Shown: positions 23,901-29,235, numbered from the stretch's first letter. The stretch is 64,000 bases of DNA from Metridium senile (GCA_949775045.1 OX459101.1:9885101-9949100), one strand, 5' to 3'. Translations and numbers: made by a program. Notes: generated by a model from the letters alone, not told the origin.

Positions 23901-24967
23901 TTTTGTCCAGGCTGGGAATCAAACCCAGAATTGTCATTCCAGATTCATACATACATACCAGTACATACAAACTTTATTGAGCTCCTTTCAAAGACTTTTC
24001 AGCTACAATATAACTTAAGCTAAATATACTATATGCTAAAAATTTATAATATTATTTAAATTATTTGCAATAATAATTTACGATAAACACTATAAAAAAA
24101 GAGGATAAATTAGGAAAAAAAATATTAATTGTTTTAATGAGATATGATGTGATTAATAAGGTGTTTTTTTTAAGTTGTTAGTGTTCTCTATTCCAAACCA
24201 CTAGACCATTGTGCTTCTTGTTCATGATAATTCCATAACAATTTTGATTTTCTCTTCAGATTTAAAGCTGCTTATAGTTATATGCCACAGAATGATGACG
24301 AACTTCCTCTTGAAGAGGGTGAAGAGGTTATCGTTTTGGAAAAGTGTGACGATGGTTGGTTTGTTGGTCATTCAATTAGAACTGGACTATTTGGGACATT
24401 TCCTGGAAACTATGTTGTTTCATTATGTAAGTATAAAAAGAGGTGTCTGTAAGTAGTTGATACGGTGTCAGTAAGTGGTTGGTAAGGTGTCAGTAAGTGG
24501 TTGGTAAGGTGTCAGTAAGTGGTTTTTAAGGTGTCAGTAAGTGGTTGGTAAGGTGTCAGTAAGTGGTTGGTAAGGTGTCAGTAAGTGGTTGGTAAGGTGT
24601 CAGTAAGTGGTTTTTAAGGTGTCAGTAAGTGGTTGGTAAGGTGTCAGTAAGTGGTTGGTAAGGTGTCAGTAAGTGATTGGTAAGGTGTCAGTAAGTGGTT
24701 GGTAAGGTGTCAGTAAGTGGTTGGTAAGGTGTCAGTAAGTAGTCGGTAAGGTGTCAGTAAGTGGTTGGTAAGGTGTCTGTAAGTGGTTGTTAAGGTATCA
24801 GTAAGTGGTTGGTAAGGTGTCAGTAAGTGGTTGGTAAGGTGTCAGTAAGTGTTTGTTAAGGTGTCAGTAACTGGTTGGCAAGGCGTCAGTAAGGAATTTG
24901 ATTGTTGATCAATTGCTGAAAAGACTTCAAATATATTTTGTTTACATCTATATTTCTCTCCACAGGA
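1902..24967 (+). CDS. SORBS: SORBS-family adaptor (CAP/ponsin, vinexin, ArgBP2-like), 19 exons, complete
   Basis: Adaptor with a SoHo region and three C-terminal SH3 domains, the diagnostic SORBS architecture; family members link vinculin, actin regulators and signalling proteins at adhesion sites. Exons: 1902-1948, 3405-3595, 5825-5894, 9319-9360, 11865-12007, 12965-13080, 14788-14851, 16704-17084, 18379-18599, 18885-19180, 19676-19790, 20030-20161, 20852-20947, 21655-21703, 22072-22148, 22275-22339, 22899-23045, 24260-24426, 24966-24967. All junctions are GT-AG and the phases join without a break into 2421 nt (806 residues). Seen: proline motif FPPPPE at 81-86; SoHo-like WY motifs near 211 and 324; a Glu/Arg coiled coil at about 440-505; SH3 domains at about 511-562, 588-638 and 752-805. 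The protein ends GNYVVSL, close to the usual SORBS C-terminus. The family call is firm; assignment to one vertebrate paralogue is not justified. Confidence 0.93.
2813..2990. mobile_element. MITE family A, copy 1
   Basis: Palindromic element of about 178 bp with termini AATAGACCTC ... GAGGTCTATT. The two halves are near-complements (e.g. GGGAATTGTTTCTTTTACAT against ATAGAACAATTCTCAAGGGA). Other copies are at 14894, 30532, 32814, 33130 (partial) and 60547. Non-coding. Confidence 0.75.
3040..3340. repeat. Inverted-repeat element with CTGATTGGCT terminus
   Basis: AAATCGCGCGCTCTGATTGG starts a partly palindromic block; the same terminus, inverted, occurs at 61834-61895 and within 36580-36615. Internally, gaaatagaaaac (about 3190) pairs with gttttctatttc (about 3313). 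The phrase ATAAAAGAAATAGAAAA recurs at 50500. Boundaries are approximate. Confidence 0.5.
3405..3595 (+). CDS. SORBS: SORBS exon 2
   Basis: Residues 16-79. The acceptor is tttcaaatcag and the donor G|gtattt. The stretch is Ser/Pro-rich with the phrase [11 protein letters not shown], likely disordered. It continues the exon 1 frame exactly (CA|G completes Gln16). Confidence 0.88.
3717..4200. repeat. GGA/GAT purine-rich microsatellite block
   Basis: Imperfect GAGGA, GGAGAAGGA and GATGAT repeats in SORBS intron 2. The strong strand asymmetry (almost all purine on the + strand) opens spurious His/Pro or Leu/Ile reading frames on the other strand. Confidence 0.85.
4539..4813. mobile_element. MITE with long terminal inverted repeats
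   Basis: Left arm TGCACCTATCAATGTCTTGC then CCAACAGGGGGAGTGCGGGC. Right arm GCCCGCACTCCCCCTGTTGG then GGCAAGACATTGAAAGGTGCA. Arms are about 45 bp with few mismatches; the interior is non-coding. Flanking DNA 4479-4540 is partly duplicated at 5118-5190 (AAATATCATCTTGRCCTACA). Confidence 0.7.
5308..5545. repeat. Complex palindrome
   Basis: Outer arms TAATACCATG ... CATGGTATTA enclose several alternating copies of AGGGAAAATTAGAACTAA and its complement. Likely a MITE that could fold into a multi-stem hairpin. Confidence 0.65.
5557..5672. repeat. Hairpin element
   Basis: CACTTGTATTTTCTTTGCAT and its near-complement ATGTACTAGAAAATACAAGTG form a stem. The outer phrases are ATATCCCACTCGTC and GACTCATGGGATA. 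Short MITE or remnant. Confidence 0.6.
5825..5894 (+). CDS. SORBS: SORBS exon 3 with EVH1-type FPPPPE motif
   Basis: Residues 80-102, flanked by an aacag acceptor and a gttggt donor. It encodes [17 protein letters not shown] followed by an acidic residue fits the known Ena/VASP EVH1 ligand consensus. Confidence 0.88.
6701..6881. mobile_element. MITE family B (octamer palindrome), copy A
   Basis: Near-perfect palindrome: GGTTCCCATTTAAATCTGTA then CTTATGCAAATTTTGTTGAT then GTGTGCTAAACACACAGATC, mirrored on the right side. Each arm contains ATGCAAAT. Copies at 9497 and 33651 have a duplicated outer 17-mer. Confidence 0.8.
7599..7668. repeat. Three tandem copies of a 23-bp unit
   Basis: GCATGTGCCTACCATTAAGA plus AAA is repeated three times just upstream of a large GAT minisatellite. 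Confidence 0.8.
7690..9130. repeat. GAT-rich minisatellite with a 102-bp unit
   Basis: In SORBS intron 3. The phrase GTGATCATGATTG recurs at 8328, 8430, 8532, 8634, 8736, 8838, 8940 and 9042, exactly 102 bp apart. Further, more variable units lie at 7690-8325. Because 102 is a multiple of 3 and units lack stops, a 438-codon Ile/Thr reading frame is open on the - strand (7733-9049); it is a by-product, not a gene. Confidence 0.9.
9319..9360 (+). CDS. SORBS: SORBS exon 4 (42-nt microexon-like)
   Basis: Residues 103-116 ([14 protein letters not shown]...). The exon is in frame between phase-2 junctions. It is the smallest internal exon, so it could be skipped without changing the frame (42 nt is 14 codons). 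Confidence 0.8.
9497..9714. mobile_element. MITE family B, copy B
   Basis: AACAGGTTCCC ... GGGAACCTGTT palindrome, 218 bp, with the 17-mer CCATTTAAATCTGTACT (or a variant) present twice in each arm. Lies in SORBS intron 4. Confidence 0.85.
10027..10146. repeat. Hairpin family C, copy 1
   Basis: ACCAAATCG ... TTGTTCTTGACTGACCAGC pairs with TTGTCAGTCAAGAACATTGG. Related copies are at about 10970-11108 and 31536-31688. Confidence 0.6.
10249..10442. mobile_element. MITE family D, copy 1
   Basis: Arms ATATTCCCCTTCATAGTTCC and GGAAACTGTTAAGGGGAATAT, with CACCATCTTGAAAGGTAGC pairing to GCTTCCTTTCAAGATGTCG. A diverged second copy is at 51668-51869. Confidence 0.7.
10815..10965. mobile_element. MITE family E, uninterrupted copy
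   Basis: Arms ATGACGTCATTTTACTGTCA / GGTACTGGTAGTATATGACG with CAGAATGCTTT pairing to AAAGCATTCTG. It serves as the uninterrupted reference for the copy at 15147-15485, which carries an insertion. Confidence 0.65.
10970..11108. repeat. Hairpin family C, copy 2
   Basis: TTGTTCTTGGCTGGATAGCC pairs with GGCTAGTCAGTCAAGAATAT; diverged from the copies at 10027 and 31536. Confidence 0.55.
11146..11288. mobile_element. MITE, GGGGCCGTTTGTACGAAG arms
   Basis: A 143-bp palindrome: GGGGCCGTTTGTACGAAGGG at the left and CCCTTCGTACAACCGGCCCC at the right, with TTATCCACTG / CAGTGGATA inner stems. Lies in SORBS intron 4. Confidence 0.8.
11330..11556. mobile_element. Second MITE with family A termini
   Basis: Begins AATAGACCTTTTCA and ends TGAAAAGGTCTATT, the same outer bases as family A. 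The interior (GACTACAGCTTGCAG / CGGGCTGTAGTC) is unrelated to family A. This suggests two families mobilised by one transposase. Confidence 0.65.
11865..12007 (+). CDS. SORBS: SORBS exon 5
   Basis: Residues 117-164, acceptor gatattttag. Ser/Glu-rich start ([13 protein letters not shown]), then a basic stretch [14 protein letters not shown]. An internal gtacgt at 11953 is a plausible but unneeded donor; the reading frame continues through it to the gtaaaa donor. Confidence 0.86.
12040..12836. repeat. (ATTACCATCATCATT)n array with a 309-bp higher-order period
   Basis: A 15-bp unit is repeated about 50 times in SORBS intron 5. Variant units (CCATCCATC, AATTACCACC, CCATCATTATT) recur in the same order at 12299-12505 and 12608-12814, an exact 309-bp shift, so blocks of about 20 units were duplicated together. 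Confidence 0.9.
12965..13080 (+). CDS. SORBS: SORBS exon 6, proline-rich
   Basis: Residues 165-203. Contains [16 protein letters not shown], a typical SH3/WW ligand, followed by [17 protein letters not shown], which leads into the SoHo core of the next exon. Donor gtaagt. Confidence 0.9.
13354..14315. mobile_element. TTAA-flanked element (piggyBac-like MITE)
   Basis: TTAA target duplication at 13350-13353 and 14316-14319, with termini CCCTTTGACTACTGGG and (inverted) CCCTTTGACTCCTACGG. The 962-bp interior has no transposase frame. TTAA duplication with CCC-starting ends is the known piggyBac signature; the class assignment is inference. Confidence 0.7.
14401..14602. mobile_element. TA-flanked MITE (Tc1/mariner-like ends)
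   Basis: CAGTGTGACTCGCCATACCA at the left and TGGCGAGTCACACAG at the right, between TA dinucleotides. Inner arms CACTTACAAAAACTTTTGAT / ATCAAAAGTTTTTGTAAGTG are perfect. The total stem is about 60 bp. Confidence 0.7.
14788..14851 (+). CDS. SORBS: SORBS exon 7, SoHo core
   Basis: Residues 204-224 ([21 protein letters not shown]). The [10 protein letters not shown] phrase matches the WYKTMFKQIH-type core of vertebrate SoHo domains. A palindromic MITE begins 42 bases past the donor. Confidence 0.9.
14894..15076. mobile_element. MITE family A, copy 2
   Basis: AATAGACCTCTTTACC ... GGTAAAGAGGTCTATT palindrome in SORBS intron 7. Confidence 0.8.
15147..15485. mobile_element. MITE family E copy split by a pogo-like insert
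   Basis: Outer arms (ATTACGTCATTTTTAACTAC, CCAGAATGCTGTACGG on the left; AAAGCATTTTGGTTTTGGTAG on the right) match family E at 10815. The centre is interrupted by the element at 15231-15389. Confidence 0.65.
15231..15389. mobile_element. pogo/Tigger-like MITE nested in family E
   Basis: 159 bp, flanked by TA on both sides. Ends CAGTGGTACCCCCAGTCACC and AGAGGTACCACTG; inner CTCTATTAGGCGGCC and CTCTATTAAGCGGCC repeats. A TA duplication with CAGTGG ends is typical of pogo/Tc1-superfamily elements. Confidence 0.75.
15514..15698. mobile_element. MITE family F, intact copy
   Basis: Arms AATCGGCTAACACGTTGCTA then GTTTCCACCCAATTCAAATC, mirrored by GATTTAAAACCTCT-type and TTAAATTGGGTGGAAATGTA sequence on the right, ending TGTGTTAGCCGATTAGGTCTA. 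The copy at 60505-60830 has an insert. Confidence 0.75.
15715..15902. repeat. Repeat related to the 26.9-kb foldback
   Basis: Contains ATGACTTCTGCTCAGG, ACCATCAACAGTCTTTCTCA, AGACTACACAAACC and ACACCTGGGTTCAGACCATT in the same order as 26886-27168. GTGTGTTATGAACGTATGGG pairs with the right-hand GGTCATAACACACC, so the copy is itself a hairpin. Confidence 0.6.
15950..16352. repeat. Inverted-repeat element
   Basis: CTGTTTTTGCATTTTTGCACT at the left and AGTGCAAAAGTGCAAAAAGAG at the right, with three internal ATAACGTTAT-like short palindromes between 16150 and 16235. Confidence 0.5.
16704..17084 (+). CDS. SORBS: SORBS exon 8, second WY motif of the SoHo region
   Basis: Residues 225-351. A Pro/Gln-rich linker with short basic-proline stretches ([10 protein letters not shown]), then [16 protein letters not shown] around residue 324, which resembles the second PWYKFF-type motif in vertebrate SORBS proteins. 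Acceptor attttatag, donor G|gttagt. Confidence 0.9.
17456..17513. repeat. Short hairpin
   Basis: GACATGAAGCATTATA pairs with TATAATGCTTCATGTTC. The rest of SORBS intron 8 up to 17880 shows no clear structure. Confidence 0.6.
17735..18290. repeat. TTCA, TCAA and polypyrimidine microsatellites
   Basis: Three arrays in a row in SORBS intron 8: CATTCATTC at 17735-17765, (TCAA)n at 17882-17930, and a long homopyrimidine tract of TTTCCTTCCTTTCTTC-type units at 18000-18245. The latter is mirror-repeat-like and could form triplex DNA. Confidence 0.85.
18379..18599 (+). CDS. SORBS: SORBS exon 9
   Basis: Residues 352-425, a Pro/Ser/Thr-rich linker ([20 protein letters not shown] ...), ending at a gtaagt donor in phase 0. 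No folded domain is visible. Confidence 0.9.
18885..19180 (+). CDS. SORBS: SORBS exon 10, charged coiled coil and start of SH3-1
   Basis: Residues 426-523. About 60 residues of Glu/Arg/Lys repeats ([20 protein letters not shown]) predict a coiled coil or single alpha helix. The exon then begins SH3-1 with [15 protein letters not shown]. Donor gtaagt in phase 2. Confidence 0.93.
19400..19500 (-). mobile_element. tRNA-derived SINE candidate
   Basis: On the - strand an A-box-like TGTAGTTTAGTTGG is followed about 45 bases later by a B-box-like AAGTTCGATCACC, the spacing of a tRNA-type RNA polymerase III promoter. No tRNA fold was established, so it is called a SINE remnant and not a tRNA gene. 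Confidence 0.45.
19676..19790 (+). CDS. SORBS: SORBS exon 11, rest of SH3-1
   Basis: Residues 524-562. [12 protein letters not shown], the ligand-groove Trp in RNWIEGE, and GIFPANHVE complete a canonical SH3 fold. Confidence 0.95.
20030..20161 (+). CDS. SORBS: SORBS exon 12, acidic linker and start of SH3-2
   Basis: Residues 563-606. An acidic spacer ([10 protein letters not shown]) is followed by the SH3-2 start [19 protein letters not shown]. Phase 0 at both ends. Confidence 0.95.
20195..20410. repeat. CAT/TCA trinucleotide-rich tract
   Basis: Imperfect ATCATCATC runs at the start of SORBS intron 12; a second weaker tract lies at 20660-20835. Between them, 20411-20655 is less AT-biased (ACTCGGAAATGTCATTAAGC, GCATGGCCGGCCAGTGAGAG) and may be an old transposon that I do not recognise. 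Confidence 0.7.
20852..20947 (+). CDS. SORBS: SORBS exon 13, rest of SH3-2
   Basis: Residues 607-638. [20 protein letters not shown] followed by [12 protein letters not shown] carries the conserved Trp and the PxxY-type end of SH3-2. Phase 0 at both ends. Confidence 0.95.
21497..21607. repeat. Hairpin element
   Basis: AATGAAATTTGTAACACCGT then AACAAAATGTTGACTTA is mirrored by TAAGTCAACATTTTTTATGG then TGTTACAAATTTCATT. Stem of about 37 bp in SORBS intron 13. Confidence 0.75.
21655..21703 (+). CDS. SORBS: SORBS exon 14
   Basis: Residues 639-654 ([16 protein letters not shown]). A short linker exon with acceptor tttttccag and donor G|gtaatc. Confidence 0.85.
21816..22035 (-). mobile_element. 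tRNA-derived SINE
   Basis: Read on the - strand: GTTGCTGAACGATCAGTGGG (A-box region), then CCTGGGTTCGATTCCTGGCC (B box GGTTCGATTCC), then GTCTTTGAGCAAGATGCTTC, a phrase shared by many tRNA-derived SINEs. It lies antisense in SORBS intron 14. Confidence 0.65.
22072..22148 (+). CDS. SORBS: SORBS exon 15
   Basis: Residues 655-680 ([20 protein letters not shown]...). A linker between SH3-2 and SH3-3, ending at a gtaagt donor. Confidence 0.86.
22275..22339 (+). CDS. SORBS: SORBS exon 16
   Basis: Residues 681-701, a Thr-rich linker ([20 protein letters not shown]). Acceptor gattcaag, donor AG|gtaacc. The phase fits both neighbours. Confidence 0.84.
22390..22760. other. Intronic low-complexity ATCATT-rich sequence
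   Basis: SORBS intron 16 is dominated by irregular ATTATCATC-type sequence. A 23-bp phrase starting TTTTGATTGCTATCTTAAA is nearly repeated (22577 and 22624). No other feature seen. Confidence 0.5.
22899..23045 (+). CDS. SORBS: SORBS exon 17
   Basis: Residues 702-750 ([20 protein letters not shown]...), a Pro/Gln-rich linker ending MFPMEGER at the junction. Its donor (gtacat) is the first base pair of a 68-bp minisatellite. Confidence 0.88.
23046..23860. repeat. 68-bp minisatellite with G-quadruplex-like core
   Basis: About 12 units begin at the exon 17 donor. The phrase CACAATAAAACTTATGAAAT recurs at 23332, 23400 and 23468, exactly 68 bp apart. Each unit holds GAGAGGGGTAGGGGTTG; early and late units carry an extra GGGGTA, giving four G-runs. 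Confidence 0.9.
23860..23960 (-). mobile_element. SINE-like fragment
   Basis: On the - strand, TTCTGGGTTTGATTCCCAGC is a B-box-like sequence following GAATCTGGAATGACAA. Probably a tRNA-derived SINE end, truncated by the minisatellite. The remaining intron up to 24259 is AT-rich without structure. Confidence 0.4.
24260..24426 (+). CDS. SORBS: SORBS exon 18, SH3-3
   Basis: Residues 751-806. [20 protein letters not shown], then [18 protein letters not shown], then [13 protein letters not shown]: a whole SH3 domain in one exon. It ends in T of a split stop codon at a gtaagt donor. Confidence 0.95.
24447..24895. repeat. 22-bp array of donor-like units in the last SORBS intron
   Basis: About 20 tandem units of GTCAGTAAGTGGTTGGTAAG plus GT, exact 22-bp spacing (e.g. 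CAG at 24491, 24513, 24535). Every unit contains CAGTAAGT, a consensus-like 5' splice site. The array starts 20 bases after the genuine gtaagt donor at 24427. Confidence 0.93.
24966..24967 (+). CDS. SORBS: SORBS exon 19, last two bases of the stop codon
   Basis: The final exon begins after ctctccacag with GA, completing TGA with the T that ends exon 18. Everything beyond is 3' UTR. If the intron were retained, the frame would add eight residues (CKYKKRCL) before a TAA. Confidence 0.8.
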
Positions 24968-25181
24968 TATGACAAAAATCAAGAATAAAATCAAGAAATT
25001 TCAACACCAAATAAACGTCACTATATACTAGCAAAGAAACTATTTTTCTATACAAATAGATACTACGAAACCAAGCAACACCAAGGAGGTGTAATGGACG
25101 TTAAGGTTGACAAATGACTTTAATATGAATGCATGTTTTATATTTCCTGGAATAGCCAATAATCTGAACAGTATGCTCGAA

Positions 25182-25187
25182 AATAAA
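25182..25187 (+). promoter_or_regulatory. Candidate poly(A) signal of SORBS
   Basis: AATAAA 215 bases after the stop codon, in CGAAAATAAATAG. It is the first canonical hexamer in the 3' UTR; later, equally AT-rich sites could also be used. Confidence 0.45.
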
Positions 25188-25342
25188 TAGAATTATGACG
25201 AATCAGTAATTACAAAACTTTAGAATGCACCTTTTTAACATAGTTTTTGCATGTGCAAAGTACAACAAACAACCAGACCTGCTACAGAGAGTGATGATAA
25301 TTTCAAAACAAATGCACAAATTTGGTAGAATAAAATACACTA

Positions 25343-25556
25343 CAGGAAGTGCTTCCTAGACTGCGAACAGTCCCTTCTTTTCCCTCAAGATTCCGAGGAA
25401 AACAAGAGAAAAATGAGCATTTAAATAAATCACCGACATGCAGGGATTGGGGGCGTAAGGGGGAGGAGCGCTCACTCGTTTTATTAAAGCTAAAATTTTC
25501 TGAATCCGGAGGGAAAAGTAGGGACTGCTCGCAGTCTAACTGCTTCCTGAAATATG
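25343..25556. mobile_element. MITE in the SORBS 3' flank
   Basis: GGAAGTGCTTCCTAGACTGC then GAACAGTCCCTTCTTTTCCC, mirrored by GGGAAAAGTAGGGACTGCTC then GCAGTCTAACTGCTTCC. Inner pair CCTCAAGATTCCGAGG / TGAATCCGGAGG. Confidence 0.7.
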
Positions 25557-26375
25557 TTGTTGCTAAATCCGTAGCTTGCCAGAAATTCATTCAGCCAAAA
25601 ATTGCTAAGAACAAATTTCAAAATGACAGAGTGCAGAAATAGTAGTACAATTGTTTGCAGCCTAATGGAGTGTTATTGCTCTACAGCTATGATGCCTTTA
25701 TTTGAAGTAGGTGCATGATTGAAAAACGTATTATGCAGCAAGTATGGCGACATGTTGCTTTATATATATATATATTATATCCTGTTGTATGCTCTGTGAT
25801 GTTGTTGCAGTACATGGTGTAAAAGTCTTATGCTGTATTATGTAACATTTCTGTGTCATGTTTTGTAATAATTATATTAGTAATATTATGAAGACTGAGA
25901 ATAAGAATTCAACATAGTTCATTTGTGACTATGTCAGATTTTTGAAAGTGTAGATTGCAATTGCCAGGAAAAATGAGTTGAATGCTACAAGTATGTTCAA
26001 GGCGCTATTACACTATGCAATTTTGTCAGCAACTTGTCATTTGAAACACTAACTGCTAAAGAAATGCAACAATGATGGTTGCTAAATAATTGCACATTGT
26101 AACAGTGCCTTGCAATGTAACAGTTATAATGTGAGAAAGCCACTCTTGGCCTGAGAATCTTGTAATGACTGCAGTCATATTTTACAGCAATTCTTGGTAG
26201 TTAATATTTCCAATTTACATTTGCAATTAAAAATGCATGGTTTTAATTGACATTGCAAGTCATCAAAATTGCCAAGTTTGTAGAGAAATCAGATTCAGCA
26301 TAGTACAAGGCAAAATTTGTATTTTGAGTTTGCAGATCATTGGTGCCTTGCAAGAGAAATAGCTGCATTTAGCAT
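25557..26375. other. Intergenic AT-rich sequence
   Basis: No coding potential or clear repeat, apart from (TA)n at 25760-25778 and a weak TTGCAA-rich stretch at 26000-26110. Confidence 0.5.
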
Positions 26376-26384
26376 GTTTGTATG

Positions 26385-26671
26385 CATCCTCGGGAACCCA
26401 TGGGTAATCTTCTGTCGTTCGTTTCTCGCTCCCAGAATAAATACCCCTGGGAACGTAGTATGTTGGAGGCTGCTTGTTCCGGAAGTCAAAATTCAATGGT
26501 CAACTTATTTAACGACTTTCTTTGAATGGTTATCTTGATTTTCATTGGAAATGAATCAGGAAAGAGCTGAATTTTGACTTCCGGAACAAGCTCCAACAGA
26601 CTACGTTCCCAGGGGTATTTATTTTGGGAGCGAGAAATGAGCGACAGAAGACTCCTGGGTTCCCGAGGATG
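26385..26671. mobile_element. MULE-like MITE, copy 1, with 9-bp target duplication
   Basis: 287 bp between two identical 9-mers GTTTGTATG (26376-26384 and 26672-26680). Ends CATCCTCGGGAACCCATGGG and CCTGGGTTCCCGAGGATG. Arms of about 120 bp run through CTCCCAGAATAAATACCCCT and GTTCCGGAAGTCAAAATTCA. Nine-base duplications with long arms are the Mutator-like signature. Confidence 0.85.
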
Positions 26672-26885
26672 GTTTGTATGCTGTGACAAACTCAGAAGCT
26701 GTACAAGTTAAGGTTCACTAATCAGATATATTTAGCGAGCCTTTAATGGAGTAACTAGGGACTTTTTTACATTTTTTTTTTCAAATAGAAAAGTGCTTGC
26801 ACTAAATGTGTGAAATAAATAGACCAAAAGCACTAAAACCATGAAATACAAAAAATAGTAAGTAAATAGTTTTTAATGTAGATGA

Positions 26886-27168
26886 GGCATGATTGCCTGG
26901 GGTGGTGTACTCATGAGAAAGACTGATGGTGTTGATGTCTGACGTTTCGACAACCTGAGCGGAAGTTATCGATTACACCTGGGATCAGACCATTCACTCT
27001 TATACGTTCACTTGGACGTCAGAGCGAAAAGCTTATTACGTCTTTTCATTTTCTTACTCTGAAGATGACTTCCGCTCAACACCATCAGTCTTTCTCAAGA
27101 CTACACCACCCCAGACGATCATGCCTCATCTACATTGATTACACCTGGGATCAGACCATTCACTCATA
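26886..27168. repeat. Foldback of a dispersed repeat
   Basis: GTAGATGAGGCATGATTGCC ... CTGATGGTGTTGATGTCTGA is mirrored by CAACACCATCAGTCTTTCTC ... GATCATGCCTCATCTAC. The core GACTTCCGCTC and ACACCTGGGATCAGACCATT (present twice) is shared with 15715-15902. Confidence 0.7.
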
Positions 27169-27898
27169 ATAGTTTTTATTTAGTCACTCTTTAGTCACTA
27201 ATTTAGTCACTATCATTCAAACATAACCTTTAATACAAAGGAAACAATACCTCATTACAACTTTTTTTTTGATAGTGACTAATGGTCATTAATTAAATAC
27301 AGACTATTATACAGTAGCAATCTCATGGATAGAGTTGTTTTCATTAACCTTTCATTAAAACGAAGTGTGTTAGTTAAAGTGTGATATTCAAATAACCACA
27401 AAAGAACACAATGGAATTAAGGTGCATTAAAGAGTGATACACTAAAGAGTGTTTCACTGGTTAATGAGAACCGCTCTAGTGTTTTTGCTATAGTGTGTTT
27501 GCTATAGTGTTTTTGCTATAGTACCAACTAGTACTAAATGGCACAGTTATTCAACATTTTGAAAACAAATTAATGGTGTACTAGCAAATTATACATATTT
27601 TTTTGTCTCTAATTTACCATTTAATTAGACACAAAAATTTTATAATTTGCTAAAACATGGAGCATGACTTCAAGTTTAACATTTTTACAGGAGTACTAAT
27701 AATTAATATGTTCATGGGTTAAATGTATGCATTTTATGAACTATTAATCATCAATATAGTTATGCTATTTTCACTTAATATATTATTATGTATATCTACT
27801 AAGACAATAGAATGTACAGAAGACAAATAAATCTGTGTAGCACTTTTGGACATGTATTGTAAGTTGTGTTATGGGTACTTAGAAAACTTCCTTCCTTC
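27169..27898. other. Intergenic AT-rich sequence
   Basis: Short local duplications only (TTTGCTATAGTGT three times at about 27484-27520; TTTAGTCACT at 27178-27208). No gene seen. Confidence 0.5.
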
Positions 27899-28081
27899 CA
27901 GGGGCGGACGTGACCTGGATGACTTTTCACCCCCCCCCCCCCCCCCTTTTTGCAGTAAAGTCCTGTTTTAGCAAAGAAAAGCGGGCTCATTACAATCTTT
28001 GTGCTCTTGTGTCTGCCGTTATCCGCCAAAAGGATATCAAAGTTTACCCCCCTTGTCACATTTCTGGATCCACCCCTGCCT
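27899..28081. mobile_element. MITE with CAGGGGCGGA ends and poly-C tract
   Basis: Starts CAGGGGCGGACGTGACCTGG and ends TTTCTGGATCCACCCCTG. It contains an 18-C homopolymer at about 27932-27949. A lone terminal fragment, TTTCTGGATCCGCCCCTGG, lies at 34169-34187. Confidence 0.6.
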
Positions 28082-28162
28082 TGTTTGTTTACCCATTCCA
28101 GACAACTTGATGCAACCTTTGGCATTTATAGCTTTGGGACCAATAATTTGTCCAGTTTCATG

Positions 28163-28357
28163 TTATCAATCACCACTGTACTATTTGACAAAAGGCGCAT
28201 TTGCACAGGCTAGTCCACAATTTTTTGTCAAAATATTCACAAGTTCCAAGCAAAGCACAAAAAATGTTATAGTTTAACAATAGAAAACACATTTGAATTC
28301 AGTCTGAATTGGGGCCATCCCTGTGCAAATGCACCTTTTGTCAAATAGTACAGCTGT
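28163..28357. mobile_element. MITE, GTACTATTTGACAAAAGG arms
   Basis: CTGTACTATTTGACAAAAGG then CGCATTTGCACAGG, mirrored by CTGTGCAAATGCACCTTTTG then TCAAATAGTACAG. It abuts the TTAA element at 28363. Confidence 0.75.
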
Positions 28358-28362
28358 GTTAA

Positions 28363-29088
28363 GGACGGGGCCTACTATTGCACGGCGCAGGCTACTGCGC
28401 ATCTACATAAATTTCCATTTTAACACGCTATCTTACCTCAAAAGATGACAAAATACAAATAAAAAACCATCTAACGATGGTAGACGCGACGGTAGCGTTT
28501 TTTTATAAAAACAGTCCCACAATGCACTTATGATGACTAATTTCTTTACTTAGTAGGGAGGGGACCGGAAAGAAATTGTATTATGATGATCTTCGGCGGC
28601 ACAGTTTACCACGCAATAACTTTTTAAAACGCCCGGTAACCCCAATTTCTTTACAACTGCAATTATTAAGAACATGTTAAACAATGGTTTTGATGTAAAA
28701 TTTCGAAAAAGCAACTGATTTTTGAATGGAAAATAGACACAAATTCGAATTTTCTGAACCTCGTAAAATACAAGTCGCGATGCTAAAAAAATCATATTTC
28801 AATACTAACTTTTGAAAATATGTTAAAAAATATATTCCTATTAGAAAATTACTTGTTGATTCTTTACCGCTATCAAAGAGATGTTCCAATAAAAATCCTT
28901 TGAAAAACATTTTTATTTGTCGATACCGGTAAAATCGTGACGTCAGCCATATTTAAGACACATTATTTCTCTTAACTGCCCGGTGACCCCACCTTTTCTA
29001 GCCAGATTTGAAGAACCCTCTAAAGGGTTAAAACAACTCACATAGTTATTTGAAGAAGACATTACTTTTTAATTAATAGGCCCCGTCC
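28363..29088. mobile_element. TTAA-flanked 0.73-kb element, copy 1
   Basis: Ends GGACGGGGCCTACTATTGC and AATAGGCCCCGTCC between TTAA sites (28359-28362, 29089-29092). It is near-identical over its length to the element at 32005-32731. No transposase frame. Located 148 bases beyond the renalase stop codon. Confidence 0.85.
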
Positions 29089-29235
29089 TTAAATAACATG
29101 AAACTGGTCTATTCTGTTTCTTTTTGAGGTTCCAGTATAGTGGGATCCACTGTACATGTATAATGAAAAACCAATACCCACCCACAATGGACACTCTTTT
29201 ACTATTAATATTTATCAATAATTTACAAACTCGAG

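Noticed and set aside
24447..24895. CRISPR-like 22-bp periodicity
   Set aside because: Head-to-tail minisatellite without spacers.
27059..27065. CTGAAGA as part of a hammerhead ribozyme core
   Set aside because: The GAAA box and the paired stems are not in the required order on the same strand.
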